64,000 nucleotides of DNA, taken from NCBI GenBank assembly GCA_023701435.1, contig JAMPXB010000001.1:124001-188000 (forward strand), in the 5' to 3' direction. Source of the DNA: Bacteriovoracaceae bacterium. Its GTDB lineage: Bacteria; Bdellovibrionota; Bacteriovoracia; Bacteriovoracales; Bacteriovoracaceae. A program made the translations under genes and the position numbers. The notes below the pieces were generated by a model, which was given only the letters and a program-made list of their open reading frames with translations, did no database searches and was not told where the DNA came from. Positions 8,185-15,858 of the stretch are shown piece after piece (the first letter of the stretch is position 1; every line of letters begins with the position of its first letter).

Positions 8185-8709
8185 CTAATAAAGTCGGGCC
8201 AGGTCCATACCATACTTGCCAGGGGTATAATTTGCCATACGGATTCTTTTTAGTTCCTTAAATTCCTTTGATCCATTGCTCATGGAAGCAAAAGGGAAAA
8301 TGGCAATTCCGCCTCGTGGAGTAAAGTCACCCTGAACTTCGATATACTTGGGCTTCATCAGCTTAAAGAGGTCCTTACAGATCTTTTGCACACAGTCTTC
8401 ATGGAAGTCACCATGGTTTCTGAAGCTGAAGAGGTAGATCTTTAAACTTTTTGACTCCACCATCTCTTTATCGGCAATGTAGTTGATAAAAATTTTGGCA
8501 AAGTCAGGCTGGCCGGTTTTCGGGCACAGAGAGGTGAATTCAGTACAAATGAAGCTGGTCCAGGCGTCATTATCGGGGTTCTTATTAGGGAACTTCTCGA
8601 GGACTTCTGGAGCATATGTTTCAGGATAGTTGGTTTTTGTGTTGCCCAAAAGAGTCACCGAACCCAGTTCCTTGTCCTGACGACCTTCTGATTTCTTTGT
8701 TTTGGCCAT
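8185..8709 (-). CDS. queF: NADPH-dependent 7-cyano-7-deazaguanine reductase QueF
   Basis: Reduces preQ0 to preQ1 in queuosine synthesis. The 174-residue length fits the short unimodular (YkvM-type) QueF. The active-site pattern FTSLCPKTGQPDFA supplies nucleophile C62 and acid D69, and the NADPH motif is ESKSLKIYLFSFRNHGDFHE. ATG at 8709 is chosen because AGGGG precedes it by 7 bases; an in-frame ATG at 8742 has no ribosome site and would nearly touch the divergent ferrochelatase fusion. No other queuosine genes are in the window. Confidence 0.93.
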   Translation of the reverse strand: MAKTKKSEGRQDKELGSVTLLGNTKTNYPETYAPEVLEKFPNKNPDNDAWTSFICTEFTSLCPKTGQPDFAKIFINYIADKEMVESKSLKIYLFSFRNHGDFHEDCVQKICKDLFKLMKPKYIEVQGDFTPRGGIAIFPFASMSNGSKEFKELKRIRMANYTPGKYGMDLARLY

Positions 8710-8754
8710 GTCTAACCCCTGTTTACTTTTGATTCTAGTCATTTAGCCTCATTT

Positions 8755-11190
8755 ATGACAAAAAGAGAGGATTCTTACAACACAAAGAAGCATATGGCAG
8801 AAAAAATCAAAGTCATTCTTGGTCAATTAGGTTCCCCGAAGAGCACTAAGGTCTCGGATGTTCGTGAATTCTTGAAAGAGTTCCTGGCCGATCCACGGGT
8901 GGTGGATGCTCATCCTCTGTATTGGAAAATTATTCTGAATCTCTTCATTCTGCCTTTTAGACCAAAACGCTCGGCCGAAGCCTATTCCCGTATTTATGAA
9001 GAAAGCGGTTTTCCGCTGATTACCAATACTGAGAAAGTGGCCAATGCGATCAGGCCCAAGCTTGATCCGAATCTTGAACTCAATCATGCTTTCTTACTGG
9101 CTAGTCCCCGTGCTGGAGAAATTTTTGAAGAATGGGAACAAGAAGATATTTTTACCCGCGCTCAGAGGGTCTTGGTTCTTCCTCAGTTCCCGCAGTATTC
9201 CGAGAGCACCATTGCCTCGGTGGTGGATGCGTTAGGTGGAGAGTTTAAAAAGCGGGTCAACCTACCAACTTTTACCATTGTGAATTCTTATCATCGCTCC
9301 AAGGCCTTTATACATCATTCTGTTCGTAAGATTCAGGAAGCCCTGGATGCTAATCCGGATATGGATGAACTGGTGATCTCTTTTCACGGCATTCCAACCA
9401 GACGTGTACTGGAAAAGAAAGATATTTATCTTCTGCACTGCCTGGAAACTTATGAGCTCATTAAAGAGAAATTAAATTCTCCTATTCCTATCTCCATGAC
9501 GTTTCAGTCTCGCTTCGGAGCTGAAGTCTGGCTTGGTCCCTATACTGATGAGACAGTGATTAAAAAAGTTAAAAATGGTTCCAGGAAAATAGGGGTCTAT
9601 TGCCCAAGTTTTGTGGTGGACTGTTTAGAGACCACTGACGAAATTGGAAATGAATTGGGCCATAAAGTGAAAGAGGCCGGCGGCACCTTGGTTCACATCC
9701 CATGTCTTAACGCTGATCCAGAATGGATTGAAGACTACGCTAACTTCATTAATGTCTATGCCAACGGATCTGAAACCGAAAGGCATGAACTCTTTTATAA
9801 AATTGACGCCAAAGAAAGGTACAAAACCGTGATTAAAGAACAGGAAAAACTCGCTCCCTCTAAACTTCCTGATGAATCCAAGAAAATTTTAAAGCTGATG
9901 TTCATGACGATGTTCCTGGACCTGATTGGTTTTTCTATTATCTTTCCGATGTTTCCGGCGATGGCCAAATACTATCTGGAAGTAGATCAGAATAACTATT
10001 TCCTAAACGGGATGATGAATCTCATCTCGAGCATTCAGTCGACGACATTGACCGCCGATGGCACGCCTCAAATGAGCACCATTGTTTTATTTGGTGGTTT
10101 ACTCGGGGCCCTCTATTCCTTGATTCAATTCCTGGCCGCTCCTGTTTGGGGTGCCGTTTCTGACCGAGTCGGACGTCGTCCGGTGCTGCTTTTTTCAGTG
10201 TTCGGTCTTTTTATCAGTTATGTTATCTGGTTTTTCTCCGGCTCTTTTACCCTCTTGATTCTGGCCCGTCTGGTGGGTGGACTCATGTCAGGAAACCTTT
10301 CCATTGCTTCGGCCGTGGTCAGTGATGTGACCGACGAGAAAAATCGCTCCAAAGGTATGGCCGCCATCGGTATCGCTTTTGCTCTGGGTTTTGTTTTTGG
10401 TCCGGCAATGGGGGGAATTTTGTCTCTCTATAACCCGCTCTTGAGTTATCCAGCTCTCGCCGACTACGGCGTGAATCCTTTTTCTACTCCGGCACTGCTG
10501 GCCGCCTGTTTAAGTTTATTTAACTTCATCACCATCTGGAGAAGTTTCCCGGAAACTCTCAAACCAGGAACTAAGTCCCACATTGAAAGAAGCATTAATC
10601 CGATTAAGCTCCTAAGACCTTTGCCGGTTCCAGGAATTAATCTCACTAATTTTGCCTATTTCCTTTTCATCACGGCCTTTTCAGGGATGGAATTTACACT
10701 GACTTTTTTGGCAGTAGAACGACTAGGCTACACTTCGATGGATAATGCCTATATGTTCATCTTCATCGGCTTTGTTATGGCGATGGTTCAGGGTGGATAT
10801 GTCCGTCGCAAGGCCCATCAGGTGGGTGAGATTAAAATGAGCTTCCAGGGTCTGGTGAGCATTATTCCTGGTCTTGTGATTCTCGCCTTTGCCCAATCGA
10901 GTTGGATGATTTACTTGGGACTTTTCTTCTTGTCTCTTGGTTCATCAATGATTATTCCGTGCCTCACCTCACTTGTTTCATTTTATTCTCCCAAACACAT
11001 GCAGGGACAAAGCCTGGGAATTTTCAGATCACTGGGGGCCCTGGGGAGGGTGATTGGACCTGTTTACGCTTCGCTGGTGTACTGGAAATTTGGATCGTTC
11101 ACGGCATATCTCATTGGAGCAGTGCTGGTATTCCTGCCAGCAATCCTGGTCAAGAAGCTGCCACCTCCTCCCGCCAATGCTGAACTGTAA
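8755..11190 (+). CDS. hemH: Ferrochelatase-MFS transporter fusion (811 aa)
   Basis: One uninterrupted frame encodes two complete proteins. Residues ~14-350 are a ferrochelatase (Fe2+ insertion into porphyrin): GQLGSPKS start, SFHGIPTR with catalytic H211, TFQSRFGAEVWLGPYTDE (244-266) and SFVVDCLETTDEI with E292. Residues ~376-805 are a twelve-helix major facilitator carrier of TetA-like type, with motif A GAVSDRVGRR at 466-475. The linker (350-375) is charged. ATG at 8755 lacks a good ribosome site; ATG at 8794 (MAEKIKVILG) is an alternative closer to normal HemH N-termini. A membrane-tethered ferrochelatase coupled to haem or porphyrin export is the natural inference. Its stop codon lies at the edge of an inverted-repeat element. 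Confidence 0.88.
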   Translation: MTKREDSYNTKKHMAEKIKVILGQLGSPKSTKVSDVREFLKEFLADPRVVDAHPLYWKIILNLFILPFRPKRSAEAYSRIYEESGFPLITNTEKVANAIRPKLDPNLELNHAFLLASPRAGEIFEEWEQEDIFTRAQRVLVLPQFPQYSESTIASVVDALGGEFKKRVNLPTFTIVNSYHRSKAFIHHSVRKIQEALDANPDMDELVISFHGIPTRRVLEKKDIYLLHCLETYELIKEKLNSPIPISMTFQSRFGAEVWLGPYTDETVIKKVKNGSRKIGVYCPSFVVDCLETTDEIGNELGHKVKEAGGTLVHIPCLNADPEWIEDYANFINVYANGSETERHELFYKIDAKERYKTVIKEQEKLAPSKLPDESKKILKLMFMTMFLDLIGFSIIFPMFPAMAKYYLEVDQNNYFLNGMMNLISSIQSTTLTADGTPQMSTIVLFGGLLGALYSLIQFLAAPVWGAVSDRVGRRPVLLFSVFGLFISYVIWFFSGSFTLLILARLVGGLMSGNLSIASAVVSDVTDEKNRSKGMAAIGIAFALGFVFGPAMGGILSLYNPLLSYPALADYGVNPFSTPALLAACLSLFNFITIWRSFPETLKPGTKSHIERSINPIKLLRPLPVPGINLTNFAYFLFITAFSGMEFTLTFLAVERLGYTSMDNAYMFIFIGFVMAMVQGGYVRRKAHQVGEIKMSFQGLVSIIPGLVILAFAQSSWMIYLGLFFLSLGSSMIIPCLTSLVSFYSPKHMQGQSLGIFRSLGALGRVIGPVYASLVYWKFGSFTAYLIGAVLVFLPAILVKKLPPPPANAEL

Positions 11191-11404
11191 ATTGTTCGCA
11201 GTTAACTGGGGATTTTACAAGTAATAGAAATCGTTAAAATAAAGTAGTCTTGTGGTTCATTAGTGAATCACAAGACTTAATACATTTGATTTGAATTTTG
11301 AGTATGATTATCAAATTGATTTGATGCTAAGAAATGGGTCTAAGCTCTTTGTATTTGCCGCAAGATACCTCGGAAAATTATCCCCACTTAACTGCGAACA
11401 ATTT
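11189..11404. repeat. MITE-like element: 25-bp inverted repeats around a central hairpin
   Basis: The arms 11189-11213 and 11380-11404 are inverted repeats matching at 24 of 25 positions. The 166-base interior has no ORF but holds a second, nested palindrome: AGTCTTGTGGTTCA (11246-11259), loop TTAG, TGAATCACAAGACT (11264-11277), 14 bp with one G-T pair. The outer arms begin at the stop codons of two convergent genes. Nested symmetry and coding-free content are typical of non-autonomous MITE or REP-like elements; a structured intergenic transcript or a double terminator are alternatives. No second copy was noticed in this window. Confidence 0.6.
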
Positions 11405-12312
11405 TAATCTACCGTCGGTTTCATGGGATGCTCGATGGCGTAGATCACAGCGTCCTTAAAAAGCAGCCAGAACTTATCTGATTCCAGCGGGTTTGAGTTG
11501 GGCAATTCTAAAGTGTAAGTAGGAATGTGCTTTTCTTTACCGGCCCAGTTACCAAGGCTTCCCGGAAAAATGGGATAATTGGAGACTTTGTATCCGGCCG
11601 ATTTTTCCGACATTTGCTCGAGTACTTGTTTCGCCGTTTTTCCTGCTTCTGCTCTCAGTGAGGGACCATCGTAATCGAGCAGAGTGAGTGGGGCGTGGAC
11701 CGTAATGATTTTATTGGGCTTATAACGCAGAATCAGGTTCATCTGAAAAAGAGTTTCCTGTTCCGAATTGGCGTAAGGACCCGGATATTTTCTCTTATCT
11801 CTGCGATAGGTATTGATCCATCGCTTATAGGCGTCTGATTTAAAGTCTTTGGTAGGAAAGTTACGGTTTACATCAACACCGGCCGCGTTGGTCCGGGTTG
11901 GACGTAGTTTGAAGAAAGAATCTGGGCTGACTAACGGGGCCACCACCACCATCTTGTTATGGAAAGTGTGGTTTGATTTTAATTCCCGCATGAGGTCCCA
12001 GCAGAATTTTACCGGAGTAATCTCATCACCGTGCACACCGCAGAGAACCAGGGTGGTATTGGCGGCGGCCGGCGATTTTTCTTCACCGAAAGCGGTCCAG
12101 ATAAGTGGGGTGCCGGCATTGGTTTTTCGGACATTGATCCAATCGAAATATTCACAATGGGCTTCGCCCCATTTATAAGCTTTAAATTTATCTTCCAGAT
12201 TATTGCAAACCTTCTTAACAGCATCATTCAAGGGGTAGGTAAGCGGAGTTGTCGTTTGCCCATAGGCAATCGATGAGACTAAAAGCATAATGGGAAGGAT
12301 TTTAAAAAACAT
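11404..12312 (-). CDS. Secreted M14-family zinc carboxypeptidase (MpaA-like)
   Basis: Signal peptide MFFKILPIMLLVSSIAYGQ, then an M14 metallopeptidase of 280 residues. Zinc ligands H94 and E97 (CGVHGDEITP) and H206 (TVHAPLTL) are visible, with substrate-binding DVNRNFP (147-153), YANSEQET and catalytic E269 in TLEL. The pattern is closest to the MpaA/gamma-D-glutamyl-diaminopimelate amidase branch, which trims peptidoglycan peptides. The exported location suggests action on host or own murein. It is divergent from the ATP-grasp gene with only 36 bases between starts. Confidence 0.82.
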   Translation of the reverse strand: MFFKILPIMLLVSSIAYGQTTTPLTYPLNDAVKKVCNNLEDKFKAYKWGEAHCEYFDWINVRKTNAGTPLIWTAFGEEKSPAAANTTLVLCGVHGDEITPVKFCWDLMRELKSNHTFHNKMVVVAPLVSPDSFFKLRPTRTNAAGVDVNRNFPTKDFKSDAYKRWINTYRRDKRKYPGPYANSEQETLFQMNLILRYKPNKIITVHAPLTLLDYDGPSLRAEAGKTAKQVLEQMSEKSAGYKVSNYPIFPGSLGNWAGKEKHIPTYTLELPNSNPLESDKFWLLFKDAVIYAIEHPMKPTVD

Positions 12313-12348
12313 GCGTCTATATTAGTGAATATTTGTGGAACTGTCTTT

Positions 12349-13152
12349 ATGAATAAAATCTGTGTCTTTGCAAAAAATAAAAATACTTATTTTATTAATA
12401 GGCTGATTGAAGAGGTCGGGCAGGATGTTGCCTTATTTGATCCTTGGTCCGATCTGGACTTACCGGCAGCCGATGTTTATTTTGTCCGGACTACCGGAGT
12501 GTATCACAGTGATCTTGATCTCCTCATTTTAGGCTCCTTTCCGGCAGCTAAAGTGATCAATCCTGTGGCGACTTTGAAACGTTTTCGTTCCAAGGCTTCT
12601 CAGTGGGCCTGGTTTGAAGAGCATGATCTTCCCTGTCTGCCTTGGCTTTCTCTTAAAGGGATTGATTCCATCACTGCCGAAAAATTTTCTGTGCTTTATC
12701 CGGAAATGGTCGTTAAACCGAATGTTGGTCAGGGCGGTTGGGGTATTGAAGTTTTAACCAGAGCTAATCTTTTAGGCTGGCTCAAAAAAAAGAAGAAGCA
12801 GGGTGATGAGGATTATCTGATCCAACCTTTCATAAAAAACGCCACTGAATACCGCTGTTTTTTTATAAAAGATGAAGAGAATATCGTACTCAAAAGAAAA
12901 TCGAAGACTGGAGTTGCGGCGAATTTCAGGCGCGAAGGTGAGGCGGAGCTGGCAACCTTGCCGGAGGAATTTGAAGCGGACATTAAAAGACTCATTTCTC
13001 TATCTGGTGCCTTGTATGGCGCCATTGATCTTCTGGTTAAGGATGGGCGGGCCTATATACTGGAGCTTAATACGGTTCCGGGAATTGAGCAGCTTGAGAA
13101 CATTTCAAGGCAGAATATTATTCAGAAGCTTCTAAAATTCAACGTCTTATAA
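12349..13152 (+). CDS. RimK-like ATP-grasp ligase
   Basis: A 267-residue protein with a preATP-grasp domain (YFVRTTGVYHSDLD, PVATLKRFRSKASQW) and an ATP-grasp fold. Features are MVVKPNVGQGGWGIEVL near 125, LIQPFIKNATEYRCFFI, and the metal/ATP-binding end GAIDLLVKDGRAYILELNTVPGIE. This is the RimK branch (amide ligation of amino acids to a carboxylate on protein, cofactor or small molecule). ATG at 12349 with GGAA upstream is preferred to GTG at 12325. No substrate partner is adjacent, so the product is unknown. Confidence 0.75.
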   Translation: MNKICVFAKNKNTYFINRLIEEVGQDVALFDPWSDLDLPAADVYFVRTTGVYHSDLDLLILGSFPAAKVINPVATLKRFRSKASQWAWFEEHDLPCLPWLSLKGIDSITAEKFSVLYPEMVVKPNVGQGGWGIEVLTRANLLGWLKKKKKQGDEDYLIQPFIKNATEYRCFFIKDEENIVLKRKSKTGVAANFRREGEAELATLPEEFEADIKRLISLSGALYGAIDLLVKDGRAYILELNTVPGIEQLENISRQNIIQKLLKFNVL

Positions 13153-13171
13153 ACTTATTATAAATAAAGTT

Positions 13172-13198
13172 TAAGAGAAGTGATCAATTACCCGATAA
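13172..13198 (+). promoter_or_regulatory. Possible FliA (sigma-28)-type promoter before the arginine-deiminase-like gene
   Basis: TAAG, 15-base spacer, CCCGATAA: 10 of 12 positions match TAAA-N15-GCCGATAA. The predicted start (~13205) is right at the ATG, so the message would be nearly leaderless unless ATG 13221 is used. Confidence 0.3.
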
Positions 13199-13205
13199 TA
13201 GGCCG

Positions 13206-14801
13206 ATGATAATTTCAAAAATGGTCTTGTTGTTGTTGATTGGAGTGGCCACTTCAGCAGATGGTGTGGCCCAGGATTGTCGTTTCAAGTATTCGGCAGA
13301 TGCTAAAAATTGTCCCACCTCCGGTTCGACTCTTTTAGATGATACTTATCCTGTATCAACTTATGTTATTTCGATGGCCCCCTATAATCCCACTTCCAAT
13401 GCCAAAAAGGTTCCCAGCGAATTTATTATGAAGGTGTTGGAGGGCCATAATTTTGCGGAAAATGCTCCAAACATTGTTGTTCCATCTTCTCCCCAAGATT
13501 TTAAAGAACTCAAAAAAAAGCTGGAAGAAAAGATCTCAGCTTCTAAGGGCAAAATACCGGCCTCCATCTTGAATAAGATTATTCCTATGGGAACAGAATC
13601 TTATACCTGGCAACAGGATTATTTTGAGTCTTTTGTGGATCCCTCCACTGGCCGGCCTGAGGTAAGAAAAATCGAAAGTTATAGCAGGGGAGATCAAAAG
13701 GCCGTTGAGAATCTCACTAAAAGTGCCGCAAATTGTAATGTGACTGAAGGCGATATTCTGCAGACGGAACATAATTATTTAAAGGCCGATGGGAAGTCTT
13801 TCGGAAATGGCGAGATGGGCGGAAACATCGAAGGTTTGCCTGGAGGATTTTGTCTGGTGGGAGATAATCTCAGCATTAAATTTGCAGGGCAGTTCTGTGG
13901 TAATGAAGAAAATGTTTTGCAAATTGATGTCAGCTGGCTGGGAGTGGGTCACGTGGATGAAGTTTTTAAGGTCATTCCCACCAATATCCCGGGAGTTCCC
14001 AAGGAATGTAATTTCTCACTCATGTTCGCCAGTCCCAAGAAGGCCATTGACCTCTTGTCTGAACCTCGTTCGGCCAATCATCCTTTATTTTCTGGGGACT
14101 TTTTAAAGAGCGGACTTTTCAGTAATGACTTAAAGGAATTTAGAAACTCCAGAAGCCTTAAAAAAGTTGGCAAACAATTTTGTCAGATCCTGAATAAATT
14201 TGCTGTTCCAGCAAGAAAGAATAAGTCAGGTTCCGGTAAAACTCACGGGGCCTCTCAGGCCTTCTATTTTATCAAAAAACAAATTTTAGAAACGGCCCAT
14301 GCAGAGGAAGAACCTTCTGGCCCATGTGAGATCGAAACCATTACTAATAGTGAATTCTTGATGGCGATGAAGGATCCTGAGTTTAATGACTACAATCAGC
14401 TGGTGCAGAAAACGATGGATGAGTCCAAAAAGAAGATTACCGACAAGATTCTCTCCCGCCTGCCTCAATGCCGGAAGCATCTCAGTGTTATGGATGTTCC
14501 GAATCTTTTTTATGGAACAACCACTGTCGATGAAAATGGAAAAAAAGAACTACCTTTACCTGGGGATGGCGGATCCTTTATGCCAAATCCTACAAACGCA
14601 GTTGTGGCCAATAAAAGTATCATCTTCTCTGATCCCCAGAGTCCGCTGTTTCGGGACTACTTGACTCAGGAACTTAAGCGGAAAAATGTGGGAACTTCGT
14701 TTATTGATACCTGGGACTATTCTCATTTGGGAGACGGGAATCTCCATTGTTCTTCCCACAGCATTCCCTATTGCACACCTGTTAAAAAGGGTAGCAAATG
14801 A
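13206..14801 (+). CDS. Secreted protein-arginine-deiminase (PAD)-like protein
   Basis: A signal peptide (residues 1-22) precedes about 500 residues that carry the scattered signature of the PAD catalytic domain, which turns protein arginine into citrulline. Seen are TWQQDYFES with D138 (animal PAD4 D350 in WMQDE), GGNIEGLPG at 205-213, GHVDE with H249 and D251 (PAD4 H471, D473), and near the C-terminus GDGNLHCSSHS with the candidate nucleophile C515 (PAD4 C645 in GEVHCGT). The animal N-terminal calcium-binding domains are missing. The weak part is overall identity, which I cannot compute. It overlaps the next small secreted protein gene by 4 bases. Confidence 0.72.
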   Translation: MIISKMVLLLLIGVATSADGVAQDCRFKYSADAKNCPTSGSTLLDDTYPVSTYVISMAPYNPTSNAKKVPSEFIMKVLEGHNFAENAPNIVVPSSPQDFKELKKKLEEKISASKGKIPASILNKIIPMGTESYTWQQDYFESFVDPSTGRPEVRKIESYSRGDQKAVENLTKSAANCNVTEGDILQTEHNYLKADGKSFGNGEMGGNIEGLPGGFCLVGDNLSIKFAGQFCGNEENVLQIDVSWLGVGHVDEVFKVIPTNIPGVPKECNFSLMFASPKKAIDLLSEPRSANHPLFSGDFLKSGLFSNDLKEFRNSRSLKKVGKQFCQILNKFAVPARKNKSGSGKTHGASQAFYFIKKQILETAHAEEEPSGPCEIETITNSEFLMAMKDPEFNDYNQLVQKTMDESKKKITDKILSRLPQCRKHLSVMDVPNLFYGTTTVDENGKKELPLPGDGGSFMPNPTNAVVANKSIIFSDPQSPLFRDYLTQELKRKNVGTSFIDTWDYSHLGDGNLHCSSHSIPYCTPVKKGSK

Positions 14802-15238
14802 AAAATTTAAAAAAATATTTCCTTGTTTTAACGATCCTGCTCAGCTTGCCAGTTTGGGCCCAAGGGCTTGGTCCTGATTTCTCATGTCAAGGTCAGGACA
14901 AATATGGAGAAGATTTTGAAGTCTTAATCAATAACTTTGATTTTTCCAAAGAGATTAGCTTCAAAAAGAAGAATAAGATTTGTAATTTCCAGATTACTGA
15001 CGGCTCATACAATGAGCGCTCCGTGGCCCCTCAGATGATCTTAAATTTTGAGAATAGGGAATCTTGTTTTATCTCGAAGAAATTAAAACCACTGAAAAAG
15101 GGCTTTCTCAAAGTGATCTTACATAAGAACTTTGATGAGGCCTATGCTCTGATTCTCGAAGGGCATCGGCCGGTGAAGTGCAAGATCAAAGAATTTAATA
15201 AGAATAAACTTAAAACTCGAATTAATAATACGTTCTAA
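14798..15238 (+). CDS. Small secreted protein, unknown function (146 aa)
   Basis: Starts with ATGA overlapping the stop of the PAD-like gene, so the two are co-translated. Signal peptide MKNLKKYFLVLTILLSLPVWAQG; the mature part is about 122 residues, lysine-rich at the C-terminus and with four cysteines (FSCQGQDKYGE, KICNFQITDG, ESCFISKK, VKCKIKEF), enough for two disulfides. I do not recognise it. Coupling suggests a partner, inhibitor or accessory of the PAD-like enzyme. It converges with the next gene, overlapping by 4 bases. Confidence 0.6.
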   Translation: MKNLKKYFLVLTILLSLPVWAQGLGPDFSCQGQDKYGEDFEVLINNFDFSKEISFKKKNKICNFQITDGSYNERSVAPQMILNFENRESCFISKKLKPLKKGFLKVILHKNFDEAYALILEGHRPVKCKIKEFNKNKLKTRINNTF

Positions 15239-15636
15239 GCTTTTTTTAGCTTAAGGCAGTTAACTACTGTGTGGTGAATAAAGCGGTTTGTATCGTAGAG
15301 TTCCTGAATAATCCTGAAAGTCGTCTCATCAGAAATTTTGCCGGTCTTGAGTACGGCCTGGGCATTGCGATCGAGCTCACCTGCAAATTCATAGGTTAAA
15401 AGGCCCTTGCGGTATCTCAGGCGGTACTCTTCATTTTCCTTACCATCTAGCACGATAATAATTTCAGCATTTCCTTTATGGTGATCTTTTTTGACTACAT
15501 CTATAGTGCACTCTCGTTTGGTTACTTTATTGATTCCCTCAAGCCGGTCCCCCACCTTTAGATCCTTTACATTTAATTCCCCGGCCAAAGTTGAGAAGGA
15601 AATTAAAAGAAGGGAGAAGATCAGGGAGTATCTCAT
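15235..15636 (-). CDS. Small secreted protein, unknown function (133 aa)
   Basis: Signal peptide MRYSLIFSLLLISFSTLAG, then about 114 residues beginning ELNVKDLKVGDRLEG, a beta-rich pattern like a small barrel. Two cysteines (KRECTID and VVNCLKL) could pair. AGGA precedes the ATG. No family recognised. It converges with the 146-aa secreted gene and reads away from the PilZ-GAF-AAA regulator. Confidence 0.55.
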   Translation of the reverse strand: MRYSLIFSLLLISFSTLAGELNVKDLKVGDRLEGINKVTKRECTIDVVKKDHHKGNAEIIIVLDGKENEEYRLRYRKGLLTYEFAGELDRNAQAVLKTGKISDETTFRIIQELYDTNRFIHHTVVNCLKLKKA

Positions 15637-15801
15637 GCAGGTCCTGTGGTTAAAAAGGTATACGCTACCTTCTCATGGAAGGGGGGTGGCATAAATGGTC
15701 CTTGAAAGATCTTCCTTGGGTGTAAAGAAACTGAACAGCATGTCTTTTTGGTCAGTTATCTTTTGTTCCTGAGTACTGCCAAGTTTTAAAGGCAGATTTT
15801 C

Positions 15802-15828
15802 TAAAGTTTGGGCGCGCTTTGCCGATAG
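15802..15828 (+). promoter_or_regulatory. FliA (sigma-28) promoter
   Basis: TAAA at 15802-15805, exactly 15 bases, then GCCGATAG at 15821-15828: 11 of 12 consensus positions of the flagellar sigma factor. The predicted start near 15835 leaves a 24-base leader with AGGGAG before the ATG at 15859. Confidence 0.7.
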
Positions 15829-15858
15829 GCCAATAGATAGATTTAAAAGGGAGCCTCC

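Noticed and set aside
8755..11190. Ferrochelatase-MFS as two genes with a missed stop
   Set aside because: The frame is open throughout, and the linker has no ribosome site with a start codon at a natural MFS N-terminus; kept as a fusion with the error caveat.
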